DNA of 64,000 nucleotides, taken from contig OZ012699.1 of assembly GCA_963942565.1 (NCBI GenBank), positions 28,884,631 to 28,948,630 of the forward strand. The letters run 5' to 3'. The notes beneath the pieces were generated by a model, which had not been told where the DNA came from, did not search any database, and saw only the letters and a program-made list of their open reading frames with translations. This DNA is from Maea johnstoni (taxonomy: Eukaryota > Annelida > Polychaeta > Spionida > Magelonidae). Positions 25,368-36,200 of this stretch are shown in pieces (the stretch's first letter is position 1; the number at the start of each line of letters is the position of its first letter). The translations under genes and the position numbers were made by a program.

Positions 25368-25895
25368 TCAAGGTTTTCCTGTTTTATCGGTAGTAATATT
25401 TTCCTCCAACTCTTTCTTTATAGGGAGACACTGTCCTTCAACAAGATTTTCCTGTTTTACTAATATGCTACTAGTATTTTCCTCCAACTCTTCCATTATT
25501 GGGAGACTCGATATTTCGTTAACAAGACTTTCCTTTCTCACAAATATGCTACTAGAATTTTCCTCCAACTTATCAAATATTGGGGAACTCTGTCGTTTAT
25601 CAACAAAATGTTCCTGTTTCACTAATATGCCACTAGCATTTTCCGCTAACTCTTGCTTAATAGGGACACACTGTCCTTCAACAACGATCCATTGCCTTAG
25701 TTCTAAAGGCTGTGGTTCTATTCTCTGGCTTAGCAGCTTTTTAAGTGTTAAATGGTTCTGCTTTAGCTGGGATGATGTCCTACTACCCTTCCCCAAAGGA
25801 ATGTCTCCGAGGTGTGGTTGCAGTGTCACCCACTGAATAGCTATATTATGAAAGGCTCTGAGGTGTGGTTGCAGTGCTATTGATGAGAGTGGCAC
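25368..25895 (-). CDS. ORF with repeated SUMO-acceptor-like motifs
   Basis: A 175-codon open frame has its last ~95 residues built from a diverged 27-29-residue repeat. Each unit carries a PI(K/M/F)xEL-EEN block and an ILVKQE/IFVRKE block. At least four psi-K-x-E tetrapeptides are visible (IKQE, VKQE, VKQE, IKKE), the consensus for SUMO attachment. No folded domain is recognised. Such acidic VKQE stretches often accompany C2H2 proteins. Here, however, the ORF lies 392 bp downstream of the zinc-finger gene on the same strand, not upstream where an N-terminal region would be. It could be a terminal exon of that gene, an exon of another gene, or a decayed minisatellite. The last repeat slips frame just before the stop. 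Confidence 0.4.
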   Translation of the reverse strand: MPLSSIALQPHLRAFHNIAIQWVTLQPHLGDIPLGKGSRTSSQLKQNHLTLKKLLSQRIEPQPLELRQWIVVEGQCVPIKQELAENASGILVKQEHFVDKRQSSPIFDKLEENSSSIFVRKESLVNEISSLPIMEELEENTSSILVKQENLVEGQCLPIKKELEENITTDKTGKP

Positions 25896-26290
25896 CTCAA
25901 TTCAGGGCTGGGAGGTCACATTGAGGGGTCGTTTCAGTGTGCACCTCAGTGGAGGTGCACACCTCCTTTGGGTAAGGGTTGTGACACCTCGTGTGAATGC
26001 TGTGAGGTGTCAATGAAGCCAGCGGAGGTGCTATTTCAGTCGCACCTAATTTGCATGCAGTGTCGTTTCAGTCAACTGAGGTGCTATTGCAGTCACTAAT
26101 TTAAATAATTCGGACACACTGTAATAGCACCTCGGTAGCACCTCAATAGGACCTCTGGCCAAAAAATGACACCTCAACTGCACCTCATCCTTTCTCCTGA
26201 CACCTCAATAGGACCTCCACTAATAGCAAATAGCACCTCATGTGCTATTTAGGTGTGCACCTCATTTGGACTGCATTAGCACTGCTTTAT
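25880..26290. repeat. CACCTC/GAGGTG-rich inverted-motif block
   Basis: About 400 bp carry roughly twenty hexamers of CACCTC or GAGGTG in mixed orientation. These are interspersed with TATTTCAGT, AATAGCACC and AATAGGACC motifs. GGGTAAGGGT occurs at both edges (about 25975 and 26303). The block separates the zinc-finger gene from the SUMO-motif ORF. It reads like a short repetitive element, and the last residues of the zinc-finger ORF (TLTQGQS) come from its edge. Confidence 0.6.
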
Positions 26291-27561
26291 GACTGCCCTT
26301 GGGTAAGGGTAGTCTCATTAGTGTTATCACACTGAGGTCTTTCTCCTGTATGAGTCATTGAGTGTTCTATCAGATCAGAAGGATATGTAAATGCCTTGTC
26401 ACATTCTTTGCAAACGAAAGGTTTTCGCCCACTGTGTATTCTCTTATGATATTCCAGAGCAGAAGAAGTTGGGAATGCCTCGTCACATTCATTGCACTTG
26501 AAGGGTTTTTCCCGAAAGTGTATCCTCCTATGCTTTGACAGATTCGCATAATTTCCGAATGCCTTGTCACATTCATTGCATTTGAAGGGTTTTTCCCCAC
26601 TGTGTATCCTAGTATGATGTACCAGATATGAAGCATCTTTGATCACCTTCTCACATATATTGCATTGGAAGGCTTTCTCCCCATTGTGGATCAATTTATG
26701 CCTAACTAGTTGAAAAGAAGTTGAAAATACTTTGTCACATTCATCACACTTAATGGGTCTTTCCCCAGTGTGTACCTTCCTATGCTTTAACAGATAAGTA
26801 GAAGTTGTAAATGCCTTGTCACATTCATTGCATCTGAAGGGTTTTTCCCCTCGATGCATCCTCTTATGATGAACCAGACCTGAAGATTTTTGGAATGTTT
26901 TGTCACATTTACCACACTGGAAGGGTCTTTCCTCACTGTGTACCCTTTTCCTATGCTGCATCAGAGTGGAAGACTGTGCAAATACCTTGTCACATTTATC
27001 ACACTGAAAGGGGCTTTCCCCACTGTGTACCCTCTTCTTATGCAGCGACAGACCGGAAGAATATTTGAATGCCTTATCACACTCATTGCATTGGAAGGGT
27101 CGTTCCCCACTGTGTATCCTCTTATGCTCCACCAAAGCAGAAGAATATCTAAATACTTGGTCACATTCATTGCACTGAAAGGGGGTTTCCCCACTGTGTA
27201 TCCTCTTATGTGTTGCCAGAACAGAAGAATCTGTGAATGTCTTGTGGCATTCATCACATTGAAATGGTCTTTCCCCACTGTGTACCCTTTTCCTATGCTG
27301 TACCAGATTAGATTCTTTTGCGAATGCCTTGTCACACTCATCACACTGGAAAGGTCGTTCCCCACTGTGTATCCTCTTATGCTGTAACAGACTTGGTGCC
27401 TGTTTGAATGCCTTGCCACATTCATCACACTGGAAAGGTCTTTCCTCACTGTGAATCCTCTTATGCAGTGCAAGGTGAGAAGCATATATAAATGCCTTGT
27501 CACACTCATTGCACTGAAAGGGTCTTTCCCCACTGTGCACCCTCTTATATATTGCATGCAT
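26287..27561 (-). CDS. C2H2 zinc-finger protein, 14 tandem fingers
   Basis: The 424-residue frame has 14 consecutive classical fingers (CxxC-x12-HxxxH or HxxxxH) joined by TGEKP-like linkers, mostly HSGERPF or HSGEKPF. The first finger begins FQCNECDKAF near residue 15 and the last ends HSMTH near residue 404. A 20-residue tail follows. Long regular arrays with canonical linkers bind DNA in sequence-specific fashion in the nucleus, so a transcription-factor role is inferred from the family. All fingers keep their zinc ligands. The frame is open for 13 codons upstream of the first ATG, and there KCWC...H....KRVH looks like a degenerate finger. The true N-terminus may therefore lie in an upstream exon. 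No KRAB, SCAN, BTB or ZAD domain is attached. It stands alone between the duplication copies, so it was not duplicated with the BTB genes. Confidence 0.9.
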   Translation of the reverse strand: MHAIYKRVHSGERPFQCNECDKAFIYASHLALHKRIHSEERPFQCDECGKAFKQAPSLLQHKRIHSGERPFQCDECDKAFAKESNLVQHRKRVHSGERPFQCDECHKTFTDSSVLATHKRIHSGETPFQCNECDQVFRYSSALVEHKRIHSGERPFQCNECDKAFKYSSGLSLHKKRVHSGESPFQCDKCDKVFAQSSTLMQHRKRVHSEERPFQCGKCDKTFQKSSGLVHHKRMHRGEKPFRCNECDKAFTTSTYLLKHRKVHTGERPIKCDECDKVFSTSFQLVRHKLIHNGEKAFQCNICEKVIKDASYLVHHTRIHSGEKPFKCNECDKAFGNYANLSKHRRIHFREKPFKCNECDEAFPTSSALEYHKRIHSGRKPFVCKECDKAFTYPSDLIEHSMTHTGERPQCDNTNETTLTQGQS

Positions 27562-27599
27562 AGTCTTTAACTGCAGGGAGTCTTTTGGACACCAACACT

Positions 27600-28735
27600 T
27601 TTAAAAGGTACCCCTCAGGATACCCAAATATTTTTGTGAGGAATTTCTCTGTGTCCTCTTACTATTTAATATTTATCACACTAGTCGACTAGAAAGTTGG
27701 TCACACTTGAAAAAGGTTGCTCACTACTGTAGTTCTATTGAGTAGAGCCCAAAACCTGATAAATCTCTCCGAAATGCAGAAATGAGCTTGACCATTTCTT
27801 TATCCTAAATTTTAATTAAGTCAAGAATAAATTGCCTTAGCTAATCACTACAATATCATGATTTTGGGAGAGGTGGTCATCATCACCCGTTCCAAAGCTT
27901 TTGACGGTTCGCCAACCACAGCACAGCCATACCAACTTGAACTTGGCACTAATGCTCCTTGCCTGGCCTTGGGTTTTCTAACACAGTGACAGATCAAATT
28001 TTAGTTTAAAAGGTACATTGTAGGTAAGGATTAGACTTTAAATCCTTACACTAATCCTTACCTATCTTAATTCCTTAACACTTGTCCTACTGTCAATCCA
28101 AATTAAACATAGCGATTTCTTCTAATGTGTGAAAATGTCAATACGATTGGTCCATGATCTACAATTATTCAGACGAAACGAGACTTTATTTAGTGCAGGC
28201 AGAGACATGGATGGTGGTCTCTGGTGCAGGAGCTGTATAATGGCGGCAGTGAGAAACAGATATAAACCTGATACGGTTAGAGAGAGCAAAGACTCCGAGG
28301 CTCCAGCCAATAGAAATACAGTTTGTGTCATGGGTTCACTAGACTGGTGGCGGCCCCTATATCATCATGTGATTGAGATAATGAATATTAAATGGATCGC
28401 AGCCGGGGTTCGGGAAGTAACGAACTTTCCCAAAAATAAAAATAATAAAAAGAGCGCTGTAGAACATGTAGTCAACAGTGCTGGACTTATTGGTGTAGCG
28501 AAGCGCTGTTATCTGTCTGACCCAAGCTTGGCTGACCGTTTTTTCCTCTTTTTTTGTTACAAACAGTTTGAGTTTGTGTTTGCTATCTAAACTTGGCAAA
28601 AGCTTTTAGACTTAGGAGCACTAACTTCTGTATGTACATTACAAAGTTTCTGTCTCAACTCCGTATTTAAAGCTGTACCTATGTCTAGAGCGCTCGACTC
28701 GTGAGTGGTCATTGGTATTGCATTAGTTGCGATTC
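27600..28735. other. 5' side of the zinc-finger gene, unassigned
   Basis: No coding region is supported. The plus-strand frame at 28129-28590 (153 codons) matches nothing I know. A GC-richer patch at 28130-28340 contains ATGGCGGCAG (a YY1-type motif) and a CCAAT box, so it may be promoter or first-exon DNA for the minus-strand zinc-finger gene. At 28510-28570 lies a dispersed motif (CTGACCCAAGCTTGG, then TTTTTCCTCTTTTTTTG) that recurs at 30810 and 48040. Confidence 0.35.
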
Positions 28736-29147
28736 TATGGCAAGCATTTTGAGCATTACCAAATACCAATAAATCATTTTCTAGTATTTATAAATCAATT
28801 TCTAGTATTTATAAATGACTGCATTTACAAGTATTAGAAAATGAATTACAAATATTAGAAAATGGATATATACTACTCCCAGTAAATACTAGAAAATGAT
28901 TTATAAATACTAGAAAATGATTTATAAATACTAAGAAATGATTTACTTATTACTTTTATTTAGGAATGTGCATGCTTCTCTAATACCGATAAATCATTTT
29001 CTTGTATTTATAAATCATTTTCAAGTATTTATAATTATTTTCTAATATTTGTAAATCATTTATTAATATTTGTAATTATTTATAAATATCAATAAATATT
29101 TTCAAATACTAAATAATGCTTAATAAACTCTCAAAATGCTTGCCATA
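28736..29147. mobile_element. MITE built of 21-bp AT-rich units, 6-bp target duplication
   Basis: The ends TATGGCAAGCATTTTGAG and CTCAAAATGCTTGCCATA are perfect inverted repeats. CGATTC flanks both sides (28730-28735 and 29148-29153). The interior is a mini-array of units like AAATCATTTTCTAGTATTTAT that switch orientation part way. There is no coding capacity. Confidence 0.85.
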
Positions 29148-29827
29148 CGATTCCTTCATGGACCAACCGTGACGGGAACCTTTATTCTTTGCTTTTGATC
29201 TTTATTGCCGTCCGCATATATAAACCTTCCATTAAAAAAGAGGTTGTTCATCCAAGTGTGGTTGTTCATCTCAGTATACAGGCAGGTCGATCATGTTGTC
29301 TTCATCTCAAATATATATAGAAGCTCTTCTTTCATATATATTTGACCCATATCGCATGATGTGGCGAAACCATCTCTTGTTCATGTAATGTAAAATTATT
29401 GTGGTTCTTCAAAGAGGTGTCTATTTGCTCATCCCCGGCCGCCTGTTCATCCCATGGGTCAATCACTCTCTTCTATAGAATCTTTATAGTGGGAGCATGA
29501 CAGAATGAGCTTAGAAGCGCCTGGAAATATTCATATCATTTTATAGTGTACTATACTTAGTACCTTAGGTTAAAACAATTATATATTTTGTTGCTAAAAT
29601 TGACTCAGCGTCATCTCTAAAAAGATATATCTTGTTACAAATGTGACCACATAAAGTACTTCACAAAATGTAGTCTAGGTGTCATTTTCAACTACTTAAT
29701 ATTGGTTCTGCGAACCATTATTCCCGTAGCCTAAGACGCCACAAACTAAGTTGGGCTTTACAAATATTTGCAATGGTGTGATGGATATAATAAGAAAAGA
29801 CCTGTGATGATAGATCCAACATTATAC

Positions 29828-29970
29828 AAATATGCCGTGCCAGTGTGGGTATCCTGATGGAATGTCTCCCAGAGGGAGGATGGGTTTCCCCCGAGGGCGG
29901 AGCCCGAGGGAAAACAATCCTCCCGAGGGGAGACATTCCATCTGGATACCCACACTGGCATGGCATATTT
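29828..29970. repeat. 143-bp near-perfect hairpin
   Basis: Arms of about 60 bp (AAATATGCC...GGAATGTCTCCC and its complement) flank a short GAGGGCGGAGCCCGAGG centre. It is absent from copy A at the matching point (near 13790-14080), so it inserted or arose after the duplication. Confidence 0.85.
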
Positions 29971-30613
29971 GTTTTATTATACCGAACAAACCCCAATTTG
30001 GTAAAATATCAATGAAAACAACAATGACTGCCGGTAGATCCAGTGAGAACGGTGGACGTTTTGCCAGTGGACATTTCGCCGGTGGACATGATGGAATGGC
30101 CAACCTTTGTAAGCCAATCACGGCTTACGATTTTCACGTGAGGTATAATATCATGACAAATGTAAAGAGGAAAATTGTTTTATTCCAACAACATGTTCCC
30201 CTCAAATAATGTTATTATAATTCGTTTATTACATATGTCACTCTGATAGTTGGGACTTTCCCGACATATTAAAAATTAACGTGAAATTATGTGGAATAAG
30301 TTGATTTTTGGTAAGAAAGGGGTGTTCTTTTATCTTTGAAAGACCCATGCTTACCTTTTTCGTTTTTGAAATTCCAAGAGCATTCCTTGAGACTCGTTTA
30401 TAATTGTCAAGATGGCAGTAGGGGTAATGCTCCGAGAATTATGAAATTCAGAGTGGGGATTATTGCTTTCCAGCAAGTTTTGGCTATGCATCCACAAAAA
30501 GCCTAATTATAGAATAAAATGAAGTACCGGGGATGGGAGCTGGCCAGAAATAGCATACTGCTTCTCAGTACATTTTGAATGTCCAAAATGCACTACGAGA
30601 TTACACAAGTTTA

Positions 30614-31397
30614 TGCAAGTTAAACAAATACATTAAGGTTTTGTATCATTTCTTTAACTCGACTGTCTAGCCAAATATAACAATTGTGGGTTCCTAATTT
30701 ACCTATGGCTCATGGTACATAACAATTCTTCACTTAACCACGGCAGAGATATACACACCCTAGGGAGATAAGCAACTCCTACTGGTTTAGGTGTAATCTA
30801 AAGTTTCCCTGACCCAATCTTGGTTGACCGAGTTTTCCTCTTTTTTGTAACATAAAGAATGTATGGGGGTGCGGTTTAATCATCTTAGATTGCGTATTTT
30901 TGAAAAAAAATTGGTGGGTTGAAAATCAGAGCCTGCGGTTATCTGGTATATAACGAGGCCGCCTGCTCTGACGCGAGTACCCTCAAGTTCGGTATGATAT
31001 TGTCAATGCATCGAGTTGGGAATTCCCACCCTCCACACAGAGATTAGCCTAGCTACAAGGCTCTATTATAATTTTACTTCATTATATATAGAAGCCTGCA
31101 CCTATACTAGATAGGGACTTGTGGCCTACTGTTGGCCATTTAGTTCACACAACTGCCACACGAGGGAGATTAGTAGTAATTGTTTTCATCTGAACTCCTA
31201 GTATACTGCAGTGCCATCTATCCACAAGGGATGACATTTAAATAGGGCCTGGGAGGCAGGCTACACAGAGATACGCTACCCATAGTAGTCGTGTACCAAA
31301 TGCGGAAGACGGCAATTGATGTGCTGCAGATTGGGGGATTCCCCGGAATTCCCTGGCGGAAATTGGGGATTCCCCGGAATTCCCCAGGAAGTCCCTA
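30614..31397 (+). repeat. Local tandem duplication, first unit (empty site)
   Basis: The block starting AAGTTAAACAAATACATTAAGG recurs at 31398. The second unit is split: 31398-31558 holds its left part and 48003-48905 its right part, with the 16.4-kb element between. In this first unit the junction reads CCCTAGGGAGATAAGCAACTCC (30763-30780), an uninterrupted paralogue of the insertion site. Confidence 0.9.
31045..31263. mobile_element. Small element with 9-bp target duplication
   Basis: CACAGAGAT flanks both sides (31036-31044 and 31264-31272), and the ends TAGCCT and AGGCTA are inverted. The second tandem unit (48790 region) has the empty site CACAGAGATTCGCTACCC. The family is not recognised. 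Confidence 0.75.
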
Positions 31398-31558
31398 AGA
31401 ATAAGTTAAACAAATACATTAAGGTTTTGTATCATTTCTTTAACTCGATTGTCTAGCCAAATATAACAATTGTGCGTCCCTAATTTACCTATGGCTCATG
31501 GTACATCACAATTCTGCACTTAACCACGGCAGAGATATACACACCCTAGGGTGTTAAG

Positions 31559-32530
31559 TACGACGGTGCATACGTGACACCTAAATAAACTTAAACGAAC
31601 GTTTATTTTTAGCACTATTTTCAGAAAAATGCTAGAAAAATAAATAAACGAACATATATTTTTAACAAAAATATATGAAAGTGCTAAAAAAATAAATTGA
31701 GGAACGTTTATTTTTAGCAAACCATTCATAAAATTGCTGAAAATAAACCTTCACGAACGTTAATTTGTAACAAAATTTCAGAAAAAGTGCTGAAAATCAA
31801 CCTTTACGAACATTTATTTGAAGCAAAATTCCAGGAAATTGCTGAAAATAAGCCTTTACGAACGTTTATTTGTAGCATTTTATTGGGAAAAATGTTAGAA
31901 AAATAAATAAACGAACATTTATTTTGAACAAAAACTGTAATAAAATGTTGTAAATAAATGCAGACGAGCATTTAAATACAGTGTCACATTTGCACCATCA
32001 TGGTGCATACGTGACATCTAAACAAATCTAAACGAACATTTATTTTCAGCACTTTATTGAGAAAAATGTTAGAAAAATGAATAAACGAACATTTATTTTC
32101 AGCACTATATTGAGAAAAATGTTAGAAAAATAAATAAACGAACATTTATTTTCAGCAAAATCGAGGTGGAGATGCTGTGTTTTAAAATGGAAAATGTCAT
32201 AGCATCAATCATTTATGGGGGCGTGTCCAAGAAGGGCGGGCCTAATTTCACGTATTGGGGAATTGAGACACGACACCATTGTCATTATGCTCGAAGCAAC
32301 GGCGGTATTTTCAATCGATGCTGCCGCTTCAGCGAGAAATCTACTCGTACACAACGAGTTATTGTAAACACGAGGACGACAACATGATTTTAAGGTACGT
32401 AAATATGTATGGTTCTGTATTAGGATGATAAATTATGTCGAGCTTGCCATTTGGATTCAAAAACAACAACTTTATTGGGTGATCCAGTGCCTGTTGAATG
32501 TTAACATAGGGAGCATGCATTATTTTGTTT
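31559..32530 (+). repeat. Left terminal inverted repeat of the 16.4-kb element
   Basis: The outer part is an array of ~52-bp iterons, each holding a near-palindrome of the AATAAACGAACGTTTATT type followed by TTAGCA and GAAATTGCTG-like spacers. At 31981-32018 a head-to-head copy of the terminal motif forms TGCACCATCATGGTGCA. The inner part (32215-32530) matches the inner right end, including GGCGTGTCC and ACAACATGATTTTAAGGTAC with a 5' splice-site look, and CATAGGGAGCATGCATTATT. Confidence 0.8.
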
Positions 32531-32683
32531 TTTGGAATTCTCCATTCTGGTTGACTTAAATAAGATAAAATAAAACTCCGAAATGGGTAAATAGATTAAT
32601 GCACCAGTCAATTGAATCCCCAGGAGGAGGGGGGGGGTGGGAAATGGTCGGGCGATGTTGGGCTTATCCTGTTTAGGGTTCTA

Positions 32684-34028
32684 GGACAATATCCCCCCGG
32701 ACAATATCCCCCCGGACAATATCCCCCGGACAATATCCCCCCGGACAATATCCCCCCAGGACAAAATCCACCCGGACAATATCCCCCTGTTCCAATATCC
32801 CCCCGGACAATATCCCCCCGGACAATATCCCCCCGGATTTTTTTTTTTTAATTCCAGTGTTTTAAATTATCCTAAATTGTGTGCCGGTAAAAAAAATTCA
32901 ATTAAAAAAAAAATTGCAGTGTTTTAAATTATTCAAAAATTTTTTTTCAAAAATTCAAAAAAAAAATTAGTGTTTTAAATTATCATAAATCATGTGCCGG
33001 TAAAAAAAAAAATTAAATTCAAAAAAAAAATTGCAGTGTTTCAAATTATTCTAAAAAATTTTCTCAAAAATTCAAAAAAAATTAGCATTTTAAATTATCC
33101 TAAATCATGTGCCGGTAAAAAAAAATTCAATTAAAAAAAAATTGCAGTGTTTTAAATAATTCTAAAAAACTTTTTCAAAAATTCAAAAAAAAATTAATAA
33201 AAAAAGAAATCTTTTTTTTAATTCCAGTGTTTTAAATCATCCTTAAACATGTGATAGTAGAATTTTTTTTTTAAATTCCAGTGTTTTAAATTATCCTGAA
33301 ACATGTGCTAGTAATTTTTTTTTTTTAATTAAAAACAATTCCAGTATTTTAAATTATTCTTATTTAATTCATAAACATGTCTTAGGATTATTTAAAGCAC
33401 TGAAATTGTTTTCAATTAAAAAAAAATTGCTTATACATCTTTTAGGATAATTTAAGACACTGGATTTTTTTAGAATTTTTTTTACTAACACATGTTTCAA
33501 GATAATTTAAAACATTGGAATTTTTTTCAATTTTTCAATTTTTTTTGTACTCATACATTTTTTTAGAATAATTTTTTTTTTAATTGAATTTTTTTTTTAC
33601 CGGCACATGATTTAGGATAATTAAATGCTAATTTTTTTTTGAATTTTTGAAAAAAATTTTTAGAATAATTTGAAACACTGCAATTTTTTTTGAATTTCAT
33701 TTTTTTTTACCAGCACATGATTAAGGATAATTCAAAACACTAATTTTTTTTTTGAATGTTTGAAAAAAATTTTTAGAATAATTTAAAACACTGCAATTTT
33801 TTTTTTAATTGAATTTTTTTTTACCGGCACATGATTTAGGATAACTTAAAACACTGGAATTAAAAAAAAAAATCCGGGGGGATATTGTCCGGGGGGATAT
33901 TGTCCGGGGGGATATTGGAACGGGGGGATATTGTCCGGGGGGATTTTGTCCTGGGGGGATATTGTCCGGGGGGATATTGTCCGGGGGATATTGTCCGGGG
34001 GGATATTGTCCGGGGGGATATTGTCCTG
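32684..34028. repeat. 1.35-kb palindrome capped by 17-bp minisatellites
   Basis: About ten units of a GGACAATATCCCCCC minisatellite (32684-32836) face an inverted set (33883-34028). Between them, repeats of AATTCCAGTGTTTTAAATTATCC plus ATGTGCCGGTAAAAA change orientation near 33356. Flanking GCACCAGTCAATTGAATCCCC (32600 and 34096) and TGCACCAAAATGCTGCCCC blocks belong to the same element and recur at 36300-36375. The QYPP-like translation is just the minisatellite. Confidence 0.85.
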
Positions 34029-35767
34029 ATACCTATATAACCCCTGTTTAGTGCACCAAAATGCTGCCCCGCAGGGTGGGGACATAACTAATTATGCACC
34101 AGTCAATTGAATCCCCGGGAGCGGGAGGGGTGGGGGGGGGGGGGGGGGGGGCGGGAAATTGCCGGGCGATGTCGGGCTTATCCTGTTTAGTGCACCAAAA
34201 ATGCTGCCCCTCAGGGTGGGGACATAACTAATTAGTAGAGCGGCGATATAGGCCGGGGCACGGGGCGGGGATAGTGAATACCACCCAAATCCTTCTTATG
34301 CCAAAACCCGATTTACTTTATGATTAGCCCAATCTGCCGCCTAGCAGTGGATAGACAAATGCCATTTGAAATGGTATGAGATATTGTCATAATGATACGA
34401 CCGGCACTGAATGTGGCTAGTATGAAATTGTCTTTTTTACATAAATACGAGAAAAAACAAGCATTTTAACAAAAACAAACACATTAATGATTACTGAATC
34501 TCGTAAAATTTTGAGGATAACACTTTAATTATAATAAGAATACAAAGCAAAGCTTTAAATGCTCGCGAATCTCGAAAATATTTGTGAAATAACCACACAG
34601 TATGAGTAGTGATTGACCAAACATTCATGGCATAACAATTGCTACGATTTCAACCTGTCCAGCGTGCAACATAACCACTTGTCCAGTTGCAAGTGAATTC
34701 GGCAAAAAACGGCAATCTGGCAAGCAGAACAAGACCCTTACTTGCCCTGCTCGGCAAGAAATGTCTTTTGGCAGAGTCCTCGCAATGTAACTCACCTTAG
34801 TTAAACAGGGTTGTGGGACAAGTGGAAGTGCCAGCATGGGCAAGTAAACTTTAGAGGCAGCTTGCCATGCTCGGCAAGTGATGTTTTGGAACCTATGTTG
34901 CACCCTGCTATCGCAACATCTTTATTTCACAACAGTTTTAAAAGAATTAAATGACACGTAGAATGAGTTGTGGAGTTTATAACATTCTAAACTGCATTAA
35001 AGTTGACCACAGAGATGCAGATAAATTATCTTTTTTGTGAAAATAGAGAACACCGCCGTGGCAGCTTTTCCGCTACTATAATCATGATGTCGCGTGAGCA
35101 TTTGTTGCACTGAGGATTTGGTGCGTGGTTGCGCATGTTGCGTGGTCAGTGGCGGTCAAAAGTATGTGCAACGCACTAGTGCGTTCCCTAATCATTGTGC
35201 ATTAACCTTTAAAGCAGTCACAAAGTTACGACGGGATTTTGTCTCACCGTGACGTCATTCTTTCCCAAATTCCGCCGATAGAGGTCGCCTCTTTTGTTTG
35301 TACTTTGCAGAAACAAGTTGCGCACAAAACTTGCGCACATCGCAAATTTCATCCAAATGAACTTCGAAACTGACCAATCCAGTGGAACCTTTTTCAAGGT
35401 ATCAGTACATATGCTTATGCCAATCATAAACACCTCTTTGCAGAAGGGCTGCACAAGCTATTATATGCCAGAAATATCTAAAAATGAAATAGCCATTTTA
35501 AAATCCAATCCTGGTACTCTGACCAGATAGGGATTGATAGTTTGCATGAGGATGTACAGTGGCTGGAATTTCTCGCGGTACTAGAGACCAAGCTGCTATG
35601 GACTCTTCAACAAAGACAATCTTCATGAGGTGCATGAAGGCCCTCATTATGATAGTTTTTTTCTAGGATGTTCCTTCATTTGTACAGAATGAGATCAACA
35701 CAATAAAAGTTTATTTTCAAATTCATTTATCATATTTTTGATGCCCACATGGATAGAAAATATGGTT

Positions 35768-36200
35768 TAAAGGGGAACTTGGGAAAGAACAAATCATAGG
35801 TTTATATGAAAGTTCATGAACATAGCTCAACATCTGTCATAAACAGGGAAGCCCTAGAGCTCCACACAAAGAGAAATCTAAAATTGCAAGTAGTGAATAG
35901 AACCTCCTCTGAGTCAAGAACGCCGCCATTGTGAATCCGGGTCATCACCCCCTGCTGTGGTCAGTGTTATTGGGTAGCAAAGGAGCTTAGTGGTGCATGA
36001 GACAAGCACAGAGCTAGGGGCAGGAAGTGATCTCTGCCACCCAATTGAAAAACATGGCCGGGGCTGGGCAGGATGATGGCAATATGCAAAAATCTCCCCT
36101 CATGGGATCACTGAGAGAAAAAGAAGGGCAGCATCCTGTTCTTGAAGTGTATTACTTTCATATAAGCTGATATGTATGTGAGCCTTTAGGGCCCCTTTAA
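35768..36200. mobile_element. Foldback-type MITE, AAAGGGGAAC termini
   Basis: It begins TTTAAAGGGGAACTTGGG and ends GAGCCTTTAGGGCCCCTTTAA. Internal blocks (CATGGGATCACTGAGAGAAA, GAAGTGTATTACTTTCATAT) are shared with the larger foldback at 43557-45008. Confidence 0.7.

Noticed and set aside
26890-27387. 165-codon plus-strand frame and other frames over the zinc-finger gene
   Set aside because: They are shadows of the repetitive C2H2 coding frame.
28129-28590. A 153-codon plus-strand gene
   Set aside because: No domain was recognised. It overlaps a dispersed noncoding motif (near 28510) found elsewhere in the window.
32612-34085. GQYPPGQYPP-like proteins on both strands
   Set aside because: They are produced by the 17-bp minisatellite in a palindrome. 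The mirrored frame on the other strand shows that they are not coding.
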